This document shows positions 16,631-25,797 of a stretch of DNA of 64,000 bases, in pieces. Within the stretch, counting starts at the first letter, position 1. Each line of letters opens with the position of its first letter. Location: contig NZ_KB906987.1 in the NCBI RefSeq assembly GCF_000381745.1, forward strand, positions 17,571-81,570, given 5' to 3'. The notes under the pieces were generated by a model. The model was not told the origin of the DNA. It did no database searches and worked only from the letters and a program-made list of their open reading frames with translations. The position numbers were made by a program, and so were the translations under genes. The stretch comes from Psychromonas ossibalaenae ATCC BAA-1528 (lineage in GTDB: Bacteria > Pseudomonadota > Gammaproteobacteria > Enterobacterales > Psychromonadaceae).

Positions 16631-17633
16631 ATATATTAAAATCTTTCTCTGGCTTCCTTTATTATTAAGTTTAAATGCGGTTAATGCCGCTGCTGAAAAT
16701 AAACTATCCGTTGTTGCCAGTTTTTCTATTCTAGGGGATATTACGGCGCAGATTGGCGGGGATAAAATCGAGCTGACCACGTTAGTGGGAAATAACGGTG
16801 ATGCGCATACCTATAGCCCCAAACCGAATGATGTAAAAAAAGTAGCCGCTGCTGATCTAGTGGTATTAAACGGTCTTGGTTTTGAAGGCTGGTTACCGCG
16901 GTTATTAGAGTCTTCGCATTTCTCGGGGATGAAAATAAGTGCATCAGATGGTATTTCATCTCTTCAAGGCGCCTGCAGCCATAGTAAGCATCAGGATCAT
17001 GAAGTACACCATGAACATGCTGACGAACATGAGAACCAGCATGCCGGTAGTCATGGAGATGAAAATAATCACGAACATGAGCATGCAGACAGCCACGGCC
17101 ATCACCACGATATAGACCCTCACGCCTGGCACAGCATCAAAAATGTGAAGGTATACGCGGCGAATATTAGCCGGGCTTTAAGCATCATTGATCCCGATAA
17201 TATATCTTATTACCAGCACAACTTAGCTGTGTATGAACAGAAACTTAATACTCTGGACAGCAAAATAAAAACAATGTTTGCTTCTATTCCACAGGAACAG
17301 AGAAAGGTGATTGTTCCTCATAGTGCATTTGCTTATTTTCAACGTGACTACCAAGTAAGTTTTTACTCATTACAGGGAACAAGTACAGAGTCTGAAGCTA
17401 GTGCCGCTGATATTGCCGCGGTTATTGATCAGGTTCGTAAAAATGAAATCAAAGCAGTTTTTGTGGAAAACATCAGTGATAACCGTCTTATTGAACAGAT
17501 AAGCGCAGATACAGATGCGCAGGTTGGCGGGAAGTTGTTCTCGGATGCGTTATCAAATGCTGATCAGGGAGCTTCAAGCTACTTAGAACTGATGGAGCAT
17601 AATGCACTCTCACTGGTTAATGCATTGAAATAA
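16623..17633 (+). CDS. zinc-binding periplasmic protein, His-rich loop
   Basis: 336 residues from the preferred start at 16623 (MRKYIKIFLWLPLLLSLNAV, a signal peptide); the frame stays open to 16572, but that extension lies inside the permease gene. The mature part has SFSILGDI, a metal ligand region GDAHTYSPKP, and a very His/Asp/Glu-rich loop at about residues 118-160 with at least 17 His, then DPHAW and VPHSAFAYF. This is the cluster A-I (ZnuA/AztC-like) binding protein; the charged His loop is typical of zinc rather than manganese proteins. Confidence 0.9.
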   Translation: MRKYIKIFLWLPLLLSLNAVNAAAENKLSVVASFSILGDITAQIGGDKIELTTLVGNNGDAHTYSPKPNDVKKVAAADLVVLNGLGFEGWLPRLLESSHFSGMKISASDGISSLQGACSHSKHQDHEVHHEHADEHENQHAGSHGDENNHEHEHADSHGHHHDIDPHAWHSIKNVKVYAANISRALSIIDPDNISYYQHNLAVYEQKLNTLDSKIKTMFASIPQEQRKVIVPHSAFAYFQRDYQVSFYSLQGTSTESEASAADIAAVIDQVRKNEIKAVFVENISDNRLIEQISADTDAQVGGKLFSDALSNADQGASSYLELMEHNALSLVNALK

Positions 17634-17655
17634 GCTCATTATTGCTGCGTTTATT

Positions 17656-17689
17656 ACAAATAAGGCATTCATGTGAATGCCTTATTTGT
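17656..17689. terminator. bidirectional terminator between zinc operon and marR gene
   Basis: A perfect 16-bp stem (ACAAATAAGGCATTCA with TGAATGCCTTATTTGT) and a 2-base loop between converging genes, with T-rich flanks on both strands. Confidence 0.75.
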
Positions 17690-17700
17690 CACTAATGCAG

Positions 17701-18180
17701 TTATGCCTGCTTCTTCTCTTTTACTTCTAAATCAAACAACTCCGGACTGAAGGTTTTGATAATGCCGCTCATTGCCTGGTCGACTATTGTTAGATTCTCC
17801 GGTGCAACATGACTCATCGCATTAGCAACAGTATCAGCGATAATAGGTTTAAGCTGATCATGGATTTTTTTGCCGTATATAGTTAAAAAGACACGCTTGG
17901 CATTTTTGTTTTTAGGGTCATCGGTCACTGCGATATATTCATTTCTTTTCGCGTGACGAATCAAGCTGGAAAGTGTGCCTTTACTGCGTACCATGCGTTT
18001 AGCAAGCACAGAGGGACGCAGGCCGTCTTCAGAATCTAATTCCATTAATAAGAATAACTGTTCAACATTTATCGTATCGTTAACCTTATTGATTTCCAGC
18101 TGCAGATTATTGTGCAGTAAGCGCATTGCGATCCAGGTAATACCTGCTGTATCACGATAGGCATTTGACGAGGCTGACAT
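17701..18180 (-). CDS. MarR-family transcriptional regulator
   Basis: 159 residues. A winged-helix core is visible: VEQLFLLMELDSEDGLRPSVLAKRMVRSKGTLSSLIRHAKRNEYI is the helix-turn-helix, followed by the wing DPKNKNAKRVFLT, with dimerisation helices at both ends. It reads away from the Lol-like operon at 18730, with 550 bases between the two, so it might control that operon or its own gene. The effector is unknown. Confidence 0.85.
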   Translation of the reverse strand: MSASSNAYRDTAGITWIAMRLLHNNLQLEINKVNDTINVEQLFLLMELDSEDGLRPSVLAKRMVRSKGTLSSLIRHAKRNEYIAVTDDPKNKNAKRVFLTIYGKKIHDQLKPIIADTVANAMSHVAPENLTIVDQAMSGIIKTFSPELFDLEVKEKKQA

Positions 18181-18369
18181 ATAAGAACCCTTTGTTTTGT
18201 ATGTGTTGGAATCATACCCTTGTTAGCTGTAAATGCATAATTTATGTTTTATATCACACCTTTATTCTTTGATTATTACAGCTATCGAAGGAGTTTAGAT
18301 TTTCTCTGTGATTTTTTAAAAATCAAATTCGAGCTTGACGTTTTACGCTAAATTTTTTGCTGGGTTCGC

Positions 18370-18542
18370 AGGAATTAAGGGGACTTTCCAGTAAGCTCTA
18401 TCCCAATCAAGGTTTTCATTGCTCAAATACCAACAAAGCACCTATTTAGAGGGGTTTTGTTGTTTTGGGTATCTGTTATGCTTTAAGAATAAAATAGTTA
18501 CCCGTTTTCCTCCTTCAATATTTTTTGCGGGAGGTTTTTTTT
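18370..18542 (+). ncRNA. candidate structured RNA or riboswitch-like leader
   Basis: A short GGGGA/TCCC hairpin (about 18377-18403) is followed by an extended imperfect hairpin at 18427-18472 (ATACC/GGGTAT and AACAA/TTGTT pairings). Last comes CCTCC-loop-GGAGG followed by eight T at 18509-18542. The set looks like a small transcript with its own terminator, or a leader ending in an attenuator before the Lol-like operon. I do not recognise a known riboswitch. Confidence 0.3.
18509..18542 (+). terminator. intrinsic terminator in the intergenic region
   Basis: CCTCC and GGAGG arms flank a 16-base loop, with a run of eight T after the second arm. No coding gene on the plus strand ends just before it, which implies an RNA transcript upstream. 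Confidence 0.6.
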
Positions 18543-18729
18543 ATCTGCCGCCTTAATACAGCAGTGCATTACCTGCATATATAAAACACGTCTGCTCTCC
18601 TCAGCTGTTCAAAATTTTCCTTTCAAGAATCAGATAATAATTAACCAAAACAAGATGCTGGCTTTATTTTTATATTGAAAAGTCGACTAACATATTAACT
18701 GCCCATTATCTATGCACTAGGAAATACCT

Positions 18730-19485
18730 ATGCCTTATATATCAAGCCTGTTAATTACTGTTATTTTTTTATTCTCCCATGGTGTTTCTGCGCTGGAGAG
18801 CGCATTTAAAATCATTGAAAAATCAGATCAGCAGATGCGTGGTGAATCGAGTTACAGTGAAATTACCATGAATATTATTCGTCCTGACTGGACCCGCAGC
18901 ATGAGCATGAAAAGCTGGACCAAAGGGCTGGATTTGTCGTTAGTGCTGATTACTGCGCCTGCGAAAGATAAGGGCAGCGCTTCATTAAAACGTAAAACAG
19001 AGATGTGGAACTGGGTGCCTGGTATTGAACGGGTGATTAAAATTTCCCCTTCAATGTTAGGACAGTCCTGGATGGGCTCAGATTTCACTAATGATGATCT
19101 GATTAACCAGTCATCGATTGTAGTGGATTATCATCATAAAATGATTTCCAGCGAGGTTTTTGATAATGATGACAGCTATGTGATTGATGCTACGGCTAAA
19201 ACAGATGCGCCAGTGGTTTGGAGTAAAGTGCGTTTGTGGATATCTAAACAGACTTATCTGCAGCGGAAAGTTGAGTTTTATGATGAGTTTGATGAACTGG
19301 TGAACACCATGAGTACTTATGATATTCAGGAGATGGGCGGACGACCGATTGCAGCACGTATGGAGATGATCCCTGCGGATAAACCCGGGCAGAAAACAGA
19401 AATGATCACCCATCAGGCACAGTTTAATTTTGCGATCGACGAACATTTTTTTTCACAGAGCCAGATGAAAGCATTACGTGATTAA
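18730..19485 (+). CDS. LolA-like outer-membrane lipoprotein-sorting protein
   Basis: 251 residues with a signal peptide ending GVSALES. The mature part resembles COG2834 proteins (LolA/LolB-like half-barrel), with repeated strands such as SYSEITMNIIRPDWTRSMSMKSW and KTEMWNWVPGIERVIKISPSMLGQSWMGSDF. Proteins of this kind carry lipid or lipoprotein through the periplasm. It is the first of five co-directional genes ending in an outer-membrane barrel, so a dedicated envelope transport role is likely. It is not the housekeeping LolA, which is shorter (about 200 residues). Confidence 0.8.
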   Translation: MPYISSLLITVIFLFSHGVSALESAFKIIEKSDQQMRGESSYSEITMNIIRPDWTRSMSMKSWTKGLDLSLVLITAPAKDKGSASLKRKTEMWNWVPGIERVIKISPSMLGQSWMGSDFTNDDLINQSSIVVDYHHKMISSEVFDNDDSYVIDATAKTDAPVVWSKVRLWISKQTYLQRKVEFYDEFDELVNTMSTYDIQEMGGRPIAARMEMIPADKPGQKTEMITHQAQFNFAIDEHFFSQSQMKALRD

Positions 19486-19519
19486 TTAACTATTAAACGA
19501 GGCTTCAATAAGGATCTTT

Positions 19520-20764
19520 ATGTTAGTGAAACTTGCCTGGCGGAACCTCTGGCGTCAAAAGCGCCGTACTATTTTAACTGCTTCCGCGCTGGCGCTAGCG
19601 CTGATACTGTCATTAGTGATGCGCTGCATCCAAGAGGGCAGTTACAGTGCGAATATTGAAAATATAGCGCGTTTATCTACGGGGTTAATTCAGCTCCAGC
19701 ATCCAGAGTTTAAAGATAGTCAGAGTATCGATGATCTGCTTTCTGCGGATCCCGAGTTTATCGATTTTGCCCGGGAGCTATCAACTGTCGAAACTATTTT
19801 ACCGCGCATCGAGTCCTTTGCACTGGCCGCCTCTGGTGATAAATCTAAAGGTATCCTGGTCTTCGGTATTGACCCGCTCCCTGAAGATATTTACTCAAGT
19901 CTGTCAAAGAAAGTTATCAGCGGCAGTTATTTTAGTGAGCGGCAAAACAAGGGGGATAAACCACAGGTATTGATAGCAGAAGGGTTAGCGCGGCAGCTGG
20001 GTTTGCAGCCCGGTGATGAACTGGTTTTGTACGGACAGGGATATCGAGGTCAGACAGCCGCCGGGTTGTTTACTATTCAGGGCATTTTACATTTCCCGAT
20101 GCCGCAGCTGAATAATCAGCTTGTGTATATGTCTCTGCAGTCGGCGCAGTATTTGTACAGTACGGGGGATTTAGTCACTTCGTGGGTGCTGCATACCGAT
20201 TCACTCGCTGATGTTGAGCAGGCGGCCAGCGCTTTAAAGCAGTATTATCAGCAGGGTGTAAATGTGCGGGACTGGCTGGATCTTTCTCCAGATTTAGCGC
20301 AGCAGATTTTGATGGACCGTACCAGCGGACTGATATTAATGTATCTATTATACGGTATTGTTGGTTTTGGTTTATTTGCCACCCTGCTGATGATGACGCT
20401 GGAACGACAGCGTGAATTTGCAGTGATGCTGGCAACCGGGTTATTGCGTAGTAAATTATTAAAGCTGATTTGTATCGAGTCCGCATTTATCGGTCTGCTG
20501 GGCATTATTATCGGACTGTTGATCGCTTTTCCTATTCTTATCTGGTTATTGTTTAACCCTATTACGTTAACCGGTGAAACGGCACAATTGATGCTGGAAA
20601 TGGGCTATGATCCGATTATCCCGGTATTATTAGATCCGCAGTTATTTATTAACCAGATTGTGGTGGTGCTGGGTTTACTGGTGCTGTGTTTAATTTATCC
20701 GCTGCTGCGCCTTTATAAAATTGATCTGGTTAGTGCGTTAAAGGGAGGTGCACATGCTGCTTAA
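19520..20764 (+). CDS. FtsX/LolE-type ABC permease 1
   Basis: 414 residues. The N-terminal helix (LAWRNLWRQKRRTILTASALALALILSL) is followed by a large periplasmic domain and three C-terminal helices (about 275-400), the MacB/LolC/LolE topology. It should pair with the second permease (20754) and the ATPase (22009). The neighbouring LolA-like protein suggests lipid or lipoprotein extraction from the inner membrane. The last 11 bases overlap the next gene. Confidence 0.85.
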   Translation: MLVKLAWRNLWRQKRRTILTASALALALILSLVMRCIQEGSYSANIENIARLSTGLIQLQHPEFKDSQSIDDLLSADPEFIDFARELSTVETILPRIESFALAASGDKSKGILVFGIDPLPEDIYSSLSKKVISGSYFSERQNKGDKPQVLIAEGLARQLGLQPGDELVLYGQGYRGQTAAGLFTIQGILHFPMPQLNNQLVYMSLQSAQYLYSTGDLVTSWVLHTDSLADVEQAASALKQYYQQGVNVRDWLDLSPDLAQQILMDRTSGLILMYLLYGIVGFGLFATLLMMTLERQREFAVMLATGLLRSKLLKLICIESAFIGLLGIIIGLLIAFPILIWLLFNPITLTGETAQLMLEMGYDPIIPVLLDPQLFINQIVVVLGLLVLCLIYPLLRLYKIDLVSALKGGAHAA

Positions 20765-21971
20765 ACTCGCCTGGCGTAATTTATGGAGAAATAAGCTTAG
20801 AACCAGCATCGTATTAGGCGCCATGGTATTTGGCCTGGTCGGGGTTACCCTGATGATCGGTTTTATGAACGGTATGATGGATAATATGATCAGTAATGCC
20901 ATTAATTGGCAGACCAGTCATCTGCAGGTGCATCAGAAAGACTACAGTGCGGATCCGGAAATTCATAAAACGATAAGCCGCAGCTCTCAGTTACAAGTAC
21001 AGCTTGATAAGATGACGCAGATAAAAACATGGGCTTCCCGTCACCTGGCGCAGGGCATGATTGCTTCTGCGCGCAGTACTCGCGGTATTACTATTAACGG
21101 TATTGATCTGCAGAAAGAAGCCTTAATTACGCCGCTTGCGCAGAATATCTATGATGGTTTCTGGCTGGATGATAAAGGGCGTAATCCTATACTGGTTTCA
21201 AAAAAAATAGCGCAGCGTTTAAAATTACGGGTAGGGTCGAAAGTTGTGCTGACTTTTACTAATAAAAACGGCGATGTCAGCGGGGCGGCATTTCGAGTAC
21301 GTGGTTTGTTCAAAACGCCGTCCAGTGCTTTTGATGAAATGAATGTGTTTGTGCGTAAAGCGGATTTAAAGGTGCTGAGCGGTATTGAAGGTGACCATGA
21401 GATTGCGCTGTTAGTTAATGATATTAAACAGTTAGAGTCAGTAAAACGAAAGATCCACGTCGCGCTGGCGCAGTCTGACAGCGTACAGAACTGGGAAGAA
21501 CTGCAGCCGATGCTGGCGGCTATGTCGGCAAGCATGGCATCAAGCAATATTATTATTCTGGTGATATTTGTGCTGGCGATGGGTTTTGGTATTGTTAATA
21601 TCCTTTTAATGTCGGTGTTTGAACGTACCTGTGAATTTGGTGTGTTAATGGCTGTTGGTATGCAGAAACATAAAATACTGCAGCTGATTTTACTGGAATC
21701 GACTTTCTTAGGAGTGGTGGGGGCAACACTCGGTCTACTTTGCTCTCTGGCTGCACTTTCAATATTAAAAGTTACCGGGATCTCCTTAAGCTCGCTGGCG
21801 GACGGTTTAAGCGCCATGGGGTTAGACACTCTGTTATATCCTAAAGTCTCCGGCAGTGATTTCGCTCTTATCTTTATTACTGTGGTACTGGCTAGTTCCT
21901 TAGCCGGTTTATATCCTGCCAGACAAATATTAAAACAAGAGCCTGCACAAGCTATGTCGGAGAAGCATTGA
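20754..21971 (+). CDS. FtsX/LolE-type ABC permease 2
   Basis: 405 residues, a paralogue of the preceding gene (LKLAWRNLWRNKLRTSIVLGAMVFGLVGVTLMIGF at the N terminus), with the same one-plus-three helix layout and a periplasmic domain. The ATG at 20754 follows a strong SD (GGGAGG) that lies in the end of the first permease gene; a GTG two codons earlier overlaps this SD and is unlikely. Together the two would form a LolCE-like heterodimer. Confidence 0.85.
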   Translation: MLLKLAWRNLWRNKLRTSIVLGAMVFGLVGVTLMIGFMNGMMDNMISNAINWQTSHLQVHQKDYSADPEIHKTISRSSQLQVQLDKMTQIKTWASRHLAQGMIASARSTRGITINGIDLQKEALITPLAQNIYDGFWLDDKGRNPILVSKKIAQRLKLRVGSKVVLTFTNKNGDVSGAAFRVRGLFKTPSSAFDEMNVFVRKADLKVLSGIEGDHEIALLVNDIKQLESVKRKIHVALAQSDSVQNWEELQPMLAAMSASMASSNIIILVIFVLAMGFGIVNILLMSVFERTCEFGVLMAVGMQKHKILQLILLESTFLGVVGATLGLLCSLAALSILKVTGISLSSLADGLSAMGLDTLLYPKVSGSDFALIFITVVLASSLAGLYPARQILKQEPAQAMSEKH

Positions 21972-22008
21972 TGATGCTTACTCAAATCAATTGTCGGAGA
22001 AACTGTAA

Positions 22009-22704
22009 ATGAGCATTAAATTAGAGCAGCTGTGCAAAACCTATAATGTTGATACGGACTTTCCGGTGCATGCGGTTAATCATCTGGATTTAGAAATCAA
22101 ACAGGGGGAGTTTGTTGCTGTAATGGGACCTTCCGGTTCCGGTAAAACCACACTGCTCAATATGCTCGGCGGTATTGATACTCCTACTTCGGGTAAGGTA
22201 CTGATTGATGATAATAATATTTTGGAACTGCATGATAAACAGTTAATTGCTTTTCGGCGCGATAACATTGGTTTTATCTTTCAGGATTACAGTCTGCTGC
22301 CGGTATTAACGGCGCTGGAAAACGTTGAATTTGTGATGCAGCTGCAGGGACATAGTGAAGAGGAATGCCGTAAACGCGCTACGGATCTGTTAATTCGAGT
22401 GGGGCTTGCTGAGCACCTGCATAAGCGCCCTGCGAAACTTTCCGGCGGACAGCAGCAGCGGGTTGCGGTCGCCAGAGCACTTGCACCCAGCCCGAAGTTT
22501 GTGATGGCAGATGAGCCTACGGCAAATTTAGATGCCAAAAGTACCGCGGAACTGCTTGATATAATGCAGCAGTTGAACGAACAGGAAGGTACTACCTTTA
22601 TATTTTCGACTCATGATCCGCGCGTGATCAGCCGTGCTAAACGGGTTATTGTCTTTGAAGACGGATTGAAAAAAGAAGATACAATACAGGCAGAGAGCCC
22701 ATAG
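22009..22704 (+). CDS. LolD/MacB-type ABC ATPase
   Basis: 231 residues: Walker A GPSGSGKTT, Q-loop IFQDYSLLP, signature LSGGQQQR, Walker B FVMADEPTANLD and H-loop FSTHDPR, all intact and typical of the LolD/FtsE/MacB class that powers FtsX-type permeases. The stop overlaps the start of the barrel protein gene by one base. Confidence 0.9.
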   Translation: MSIKLEQLCKTYNVDTDFPVHAVNHLDLEIKQGEFVAVMGPSGSGKTTLLNMLGGIDTPTSGKVLIDDNNILELHDKQLIAFRRDNIGFIFQDYSLLPVLTALENVEFVMQLQGHSEEECRKRATDLLIRVGLAEHLHKRPAKLSGGQQQRVAVARALAPSPKFVMADEPTANLDAKSTAELLDIMQQLNEQEGTTFIFSTHDPRVISRAKRVIVFEDGLKKEDTIQAESP

Positions 22705-23903
22705 TGAGACAGATCGGTTTACTAAAATCCTGTTTAGCTTTGGCGGCTTATTTTATCTGCGCAGACAGTGTCGCGCAGATCCCCGGGCTGGCTCCGCAAA
22801 AAAACTGGGATCTTTCCGGTTATATCAAATATGTGGGCTCGGCTAATCTTCCCGATGATTATGCACACAGTTATGATCATCTGCTGCATCAACGGTTTAA
22901 TTATGAATATCGTTTTAACAGTCAGCTGCGTTTTAATGCCGGCATGCGTAACCGGCTGATGGCGGGAGACACTGCTGAACTGCCCGGTTATGCTGATTTT
23001 ATCGACAATGATCCTGGTTATCTGGATTTATCTGCAAACTGGTTAGATAAAAATGGGGTGCTGGGTAGCAGCCAGTTTGATCGTCTTTACCTCGACTGGT
23101 CAAATCAGGAGTGGCAGGCGCGGTTAGGGCGTTCCCGTATTAACTGGGCGATGACCACTCTGTGGAACCCCAATGATATTTTTAATTCCTATTCAATTTA
23201 TGATTTTGATTATGAAGAGCGCGCAGGCAGTGATTCTATATTATTAAAACGTAAACTGGATTTTGCCAGTTCCGTTGAAGTAGTTTATAACCCCAGTCAG
23301 GACAGTGACTTAAATAGTTATGCAGGGCGTTACCTGTTTAACCAGAAGGGCTGGGATATGCAGCTGCTGGCCGGAAAATCTTATTTAGATCATGTTCTCG
23401 GCGGTGGTTTTGCCGGTGATATTCGTGGTGCTGGTTTACGCGGGGAAGTTACCTGGTTTGAGCCGACTCAGGACAGCTGGTTTAACGATGTTGAAAATAT
23501 TGAGCTGAAGTCAGCATTGCTGGCCAGTATTGAAAGTGATTATAGTTTCGGCGGGCGGCGCAACTGGATGGGCCGAGCCGCTGCTTTATATATCTCTGAG
23601 CCGCAGGAACAGAACAGTGCTGCAGAATTTCTTAATTTACCACTGACAGCGCGTACTTTAAGTTTCAGTAGAATGACCTATTATTCGGATCTTAGCTTTG
23701 ATATCAGCTCCTTAAGTCGTTTAACCTTTTCTGGTAGTTATTATAGTGACGGCTCTTATTATATAGGCCTGACTAATAGTTATTCGCTTGCTGATAACTG
23801 GCAGCTGCTGATGGTTTTACAACGCTTTGATGGGGTATCAGGTAGTTTGTTTGGCGAAACACCGAGTATTTTGGCTTTTGCTCAGTTGAAGTGGAGTTTT
23901 TAA
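22704..23903 (+). CDS. outer-membrane beta-barrel protein of the Lol-like operon
   Basis: 399 residues starting at GTG, with a signal peptide ending DSVAQ. The mature protein is rich in alternating aromatic strands (FNYEYRFNSQLRFNAGMRNRL, WQARLGRSRINWAMTTLWNPNDIFN) and ends FAQLKWSF, with the C-terminal Phe expected for BAM-inserted barrels. It does not clearly match a porin family I know. Because it ends a LolA-ABC operon by direct overlap, I infer it is the outer-membrane terminus of the same transport path. Confidence 0.75.
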   Translation: MRQIGLLKSCLALAAYFICADSVAQIPGLAPQKNWDLSGYIKYVGSANLPDDYAHSYDHLLHQRFNYEYRFNSQLRFNAGMRNRLMAGDTAELPGYADFIDNDPGYLDLSANWLDKNGVLGSSQFDRLYLDWSNQEWQARLGRSRINWAMTTLWNPNDIFNSYSIYDFDYEERAGSDSILLKRKLDFASSVEVVYNPSQDSDLNSYAGRYLFNQKGWDMQLLAGKSYLDHVLGGGFAGDIRGAGLRGEVTWFEPTQDSWFNDVENIELKSALLASIESDYSFGGRRNWMGRAAALYISEPQEQNSAAEFLNLPLTARTLSFSRMTYYSDLSFDISSLSRLTFSGSYYSDGSYYIGLTNSYSLADNWQLLMVLQRFDGVSGSLFGETPSILAFAQLKWSF

Positions 23904-23976
23904 AAGCTGTGGTGTATCTTGTCTGCTGAATTTTTAACCCTGTTTTAATGTCTTATTTTAAGTCTTATGGAACCCC

Positions 23977-24630
23977 ATGAATCGTTATCCCCTGATTGAA
24001 ATTCCCTTTAATAACCGCAATACCTGCTGGTTTTGTGGTGAGCCGAAGGACAAAGAGATTAACTTTCCCAAGCACAGCAGCGAAGAAAGTTTAATGAATC
24101 ATATACCGCTCTGTCTGCCGAGTTGTAATGAGTGCGCTAATATTGTTAAGCGCACCGCATTCACCTCATTATTTGCCTATCGTGATGCTATTAAAAAAGC
24201 CTTAACCGCCAAGCATCAGAAAACCTTAAGTATCGGCTCTAACTGGACCAAACAGGAATTAGAGGAATCTGAATTACAGGGCAGTGCTTTTGAAGGTTTT
24301 AAACGCAGCGCCTGGTTTATGTTTGAGATGATTCAGGGGCGTATTAATTATCAGGGCTGGGAGCTGCGGATCAATAACGAGAAGTTGTATATTGAACAGG
24401 AAGATCAAGCCTTTGAATTTGACGGTACAAGTTATGTGAATCTGGACAGTGCAGTAACCCATGCGGTTAAAACATTTCACCTGGATGAGCAGTTATTTAC
24501 CCGGGTGCTGAGCGTCATTGGAAAAGATAAATTCGGTCAAGCGGTGCGTTTATGCCGCTTATATCCTATGCTGACCAGTAAAAACCGCGAGCTGGTCTTT
24601 GTAGAAATTCTAGACAGTATAGGCCTGTAA
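23977..24630 (+). CDS. hypothetical protein with N-terminal Cys motif
   Basis: 217 residues, not recognised. The N terminus has CWFCGEPKDKE and then CLPSCNECANI, two Cys pairs about 30 residues apart, suggesting a treble-clef or zinc-ribbon site. The remainder is mixed alpha/beta with no visible enzyme motif. It reads in the same direction as the operon before it (73 bases away) and the RelA-domain gene after it (42 bases), but functional linkage to either is only possible, not shown. Confidence 0.65.
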   Translation: MNRYPLIEIPFNNRNTCWFCGEPKDKEINFPKHSSEESLMNHIPLCLPSCNECANIVKRTAFTSLFAYRDAIKKALTAKHQKTLSIGSNWTKQELEESELQGSAFEGFKRSAWFMFEMIQGRINYQGWELRINNEKLYIEQEDQAFEFDGTSYVNLDSAVTHAVKTFHLDEQLFTRVLSVIGKDKFGQAVRLCRLYPMLTSKNRELVFVEILDSIGL

Positions 24631-24672
24631 ACAGAGCCTAAGAAAAGATATAAATTAAGGAGAAAATGTCGA

Positions 24673-25767
24673 GTGTCATCAATTGACTTTGATAAAGAAA
24701 AAAATACCTTTAGGGATTATTACGATGCAAATATTGGCTCATTAGAAACAGCCAAGAACTCTTTTGTGGCTTTAGTTGAGTCATTAACCAAAGGCAGCAT
24801 CTCAATTTCAAAAATTGAGGGCAGAGTAAAAAATCGAGAAGAGTGCATAAAAAAATTCAATCTTAAGTATCGCAATGTACTGGAAGAGGCTTTCCAGCAT
24901 TATACGATTAAAGATCATATTAGTGACTTAATCGGATTGAGAGTGGTGTGCTTATATGAAGATGATGTTGAAAAGCTGAAAAGTAAGCTTGCGGAGCATT
25001 TTCTGGTGATTGATGTAACGGATAAAACATCACAAATTGAAGATACAGAAGATTCATTTGGCTATAAAGGACTTCATTTAGATTTGAAATTAAATGAAAT
25101 TCGCCGAAACCTGCCTGAATATGAAGTATGTAAAGATTTAAGCTTTGAAGTGCAGATAAGAACAATTATTCAGGATTCCTGGAGTGTTCTGGATCATAAA
25201 ATAAAATATAAAAAAGTGATTCCTAAGCAGTTAAAAAGACGTATTAATACCCTGGCTGCTCTTTTTGAGTTAGCCGACAGAGAATTCAAAGAGATACGCA
25301 TTGCCACGGATGCAGAGCTTGAAAAAACTCATCTGCAGGCTGAAGAGAATACGGATATCGGGACACATATACCGGACAGTAGTGATTTAAAAGGTAATGA
25401 GTTTAATGCCTTCAGCTTCTTAAAGATTGCAAGTCACTTCTTCTATGGTTTTGAATTTGAGTCCTACAAAGTGGATGGATTTACTCAAGAAATTGTTTCA
25501 CTGAAACCACTGATAACCAGGGGGAAATTCAATTTCTATATTCGTGAAACTATTACTGCAGTAAAAAAATACAAAGCCTTTTTTGCTGGTTCAAGCCCGG
25601 CAGGCTCGATGAACCCTTATACAGTGATCCGTCATTGTTTGTATTTAGGAGACAAAGAAGTTTTTTCCAGCATGCTTACCGCTTCGGCAAAGAAATCATT
25701 TGAAAAATGGCTGATAGATAACCCCTACTATGTAAATTATTCCGGTGAAAAAGAAAATAAATATTAG
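24673..25767 (+). CDS. RelA/SpoT-domain nucleotide pyrophosphokinase-like protein
   Basis: 364 residues. The synthetase core (about 35-190) has the family motifs: ISKIEGRVKNREECIKKF, DLIGLRVVCLYEDD, DSFGYKGLH and EVQIRTIIQDSWSVLDHKIKYK, so a ppGpp-type synthetase or toxin-like (toxSAS) pyrophosphokinase is expected. There is no HD hydrolase or TGS domain, and the C-terminal 150 residues are unrecognised. The GTG at 24673 lies ten bases after the SD GGAG. An ATG at 24666 is only three bases from this SD and opens a six-codon frame that ends inside this gene. No antitoxin is obvious next to it. Confidence 0.8.
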   Translation: MSSIDFDKEKNTFRDYYDANIGSLETAKNSFVALVESLTKGSISISKIEGRVKNREECIKKFNLKYRNVLEEAFQHYTIKDHISDLIGLRVVCLYEDDVEKLKSKLAEHFLVIDVTDKTSQIEDTEDSFGYKGLHLDLKLNEIRRNLPEYEVCKDLSFEVQIRTIIQDSWSVLDHKIKYKKVIPKQLKRRINTLAALFELADREFKEIRIATDAELEKTHLQAEENTDIGTHIPDSSDLKGNEFNAFSFLKIASHFFYGFEFESYKVDGFTQEIVSLKPLITRGKFNFYIRETITAVKKYKAFFAGSSPAGSMNPYTVIRHCLYLGDKEVFSSMLTASAKKSFEKWLIDNPYYVNYSGEKENKY

Positions 25768-25772
25768 CTAAC

Positions 25773-25797
25773 AAAAAGAGACAAACTGTCCCTTTTT
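25773..25797 (+). terminator. terminator after the RelA-domain gene
   Basis: AAAAAGAGACA pairs with TGTCCCTTTTT (one mismatch) around a three-base loop, six bases after the stop codon. Confidence 0.6.

Larger units (their letters stand above)
18181..18729. other. long intergenic region, structured
   Basis: No protein gene seen. The middle (about 18370-18542) contains inverted repeats and ends in a U-rich terminator; the last 190 bases are AT-rich and probably hold the promoter of the operon at 18730. See the ncRNA candidate. Confidence 0.6.

Noticed and set aside
21149..21985. 278-codon minus-strand frame inside the second permease gene
   Set aside because: Antisense to a well-supported FtsX-type gene, Ser/Thr-rich shadow translation without domain features.
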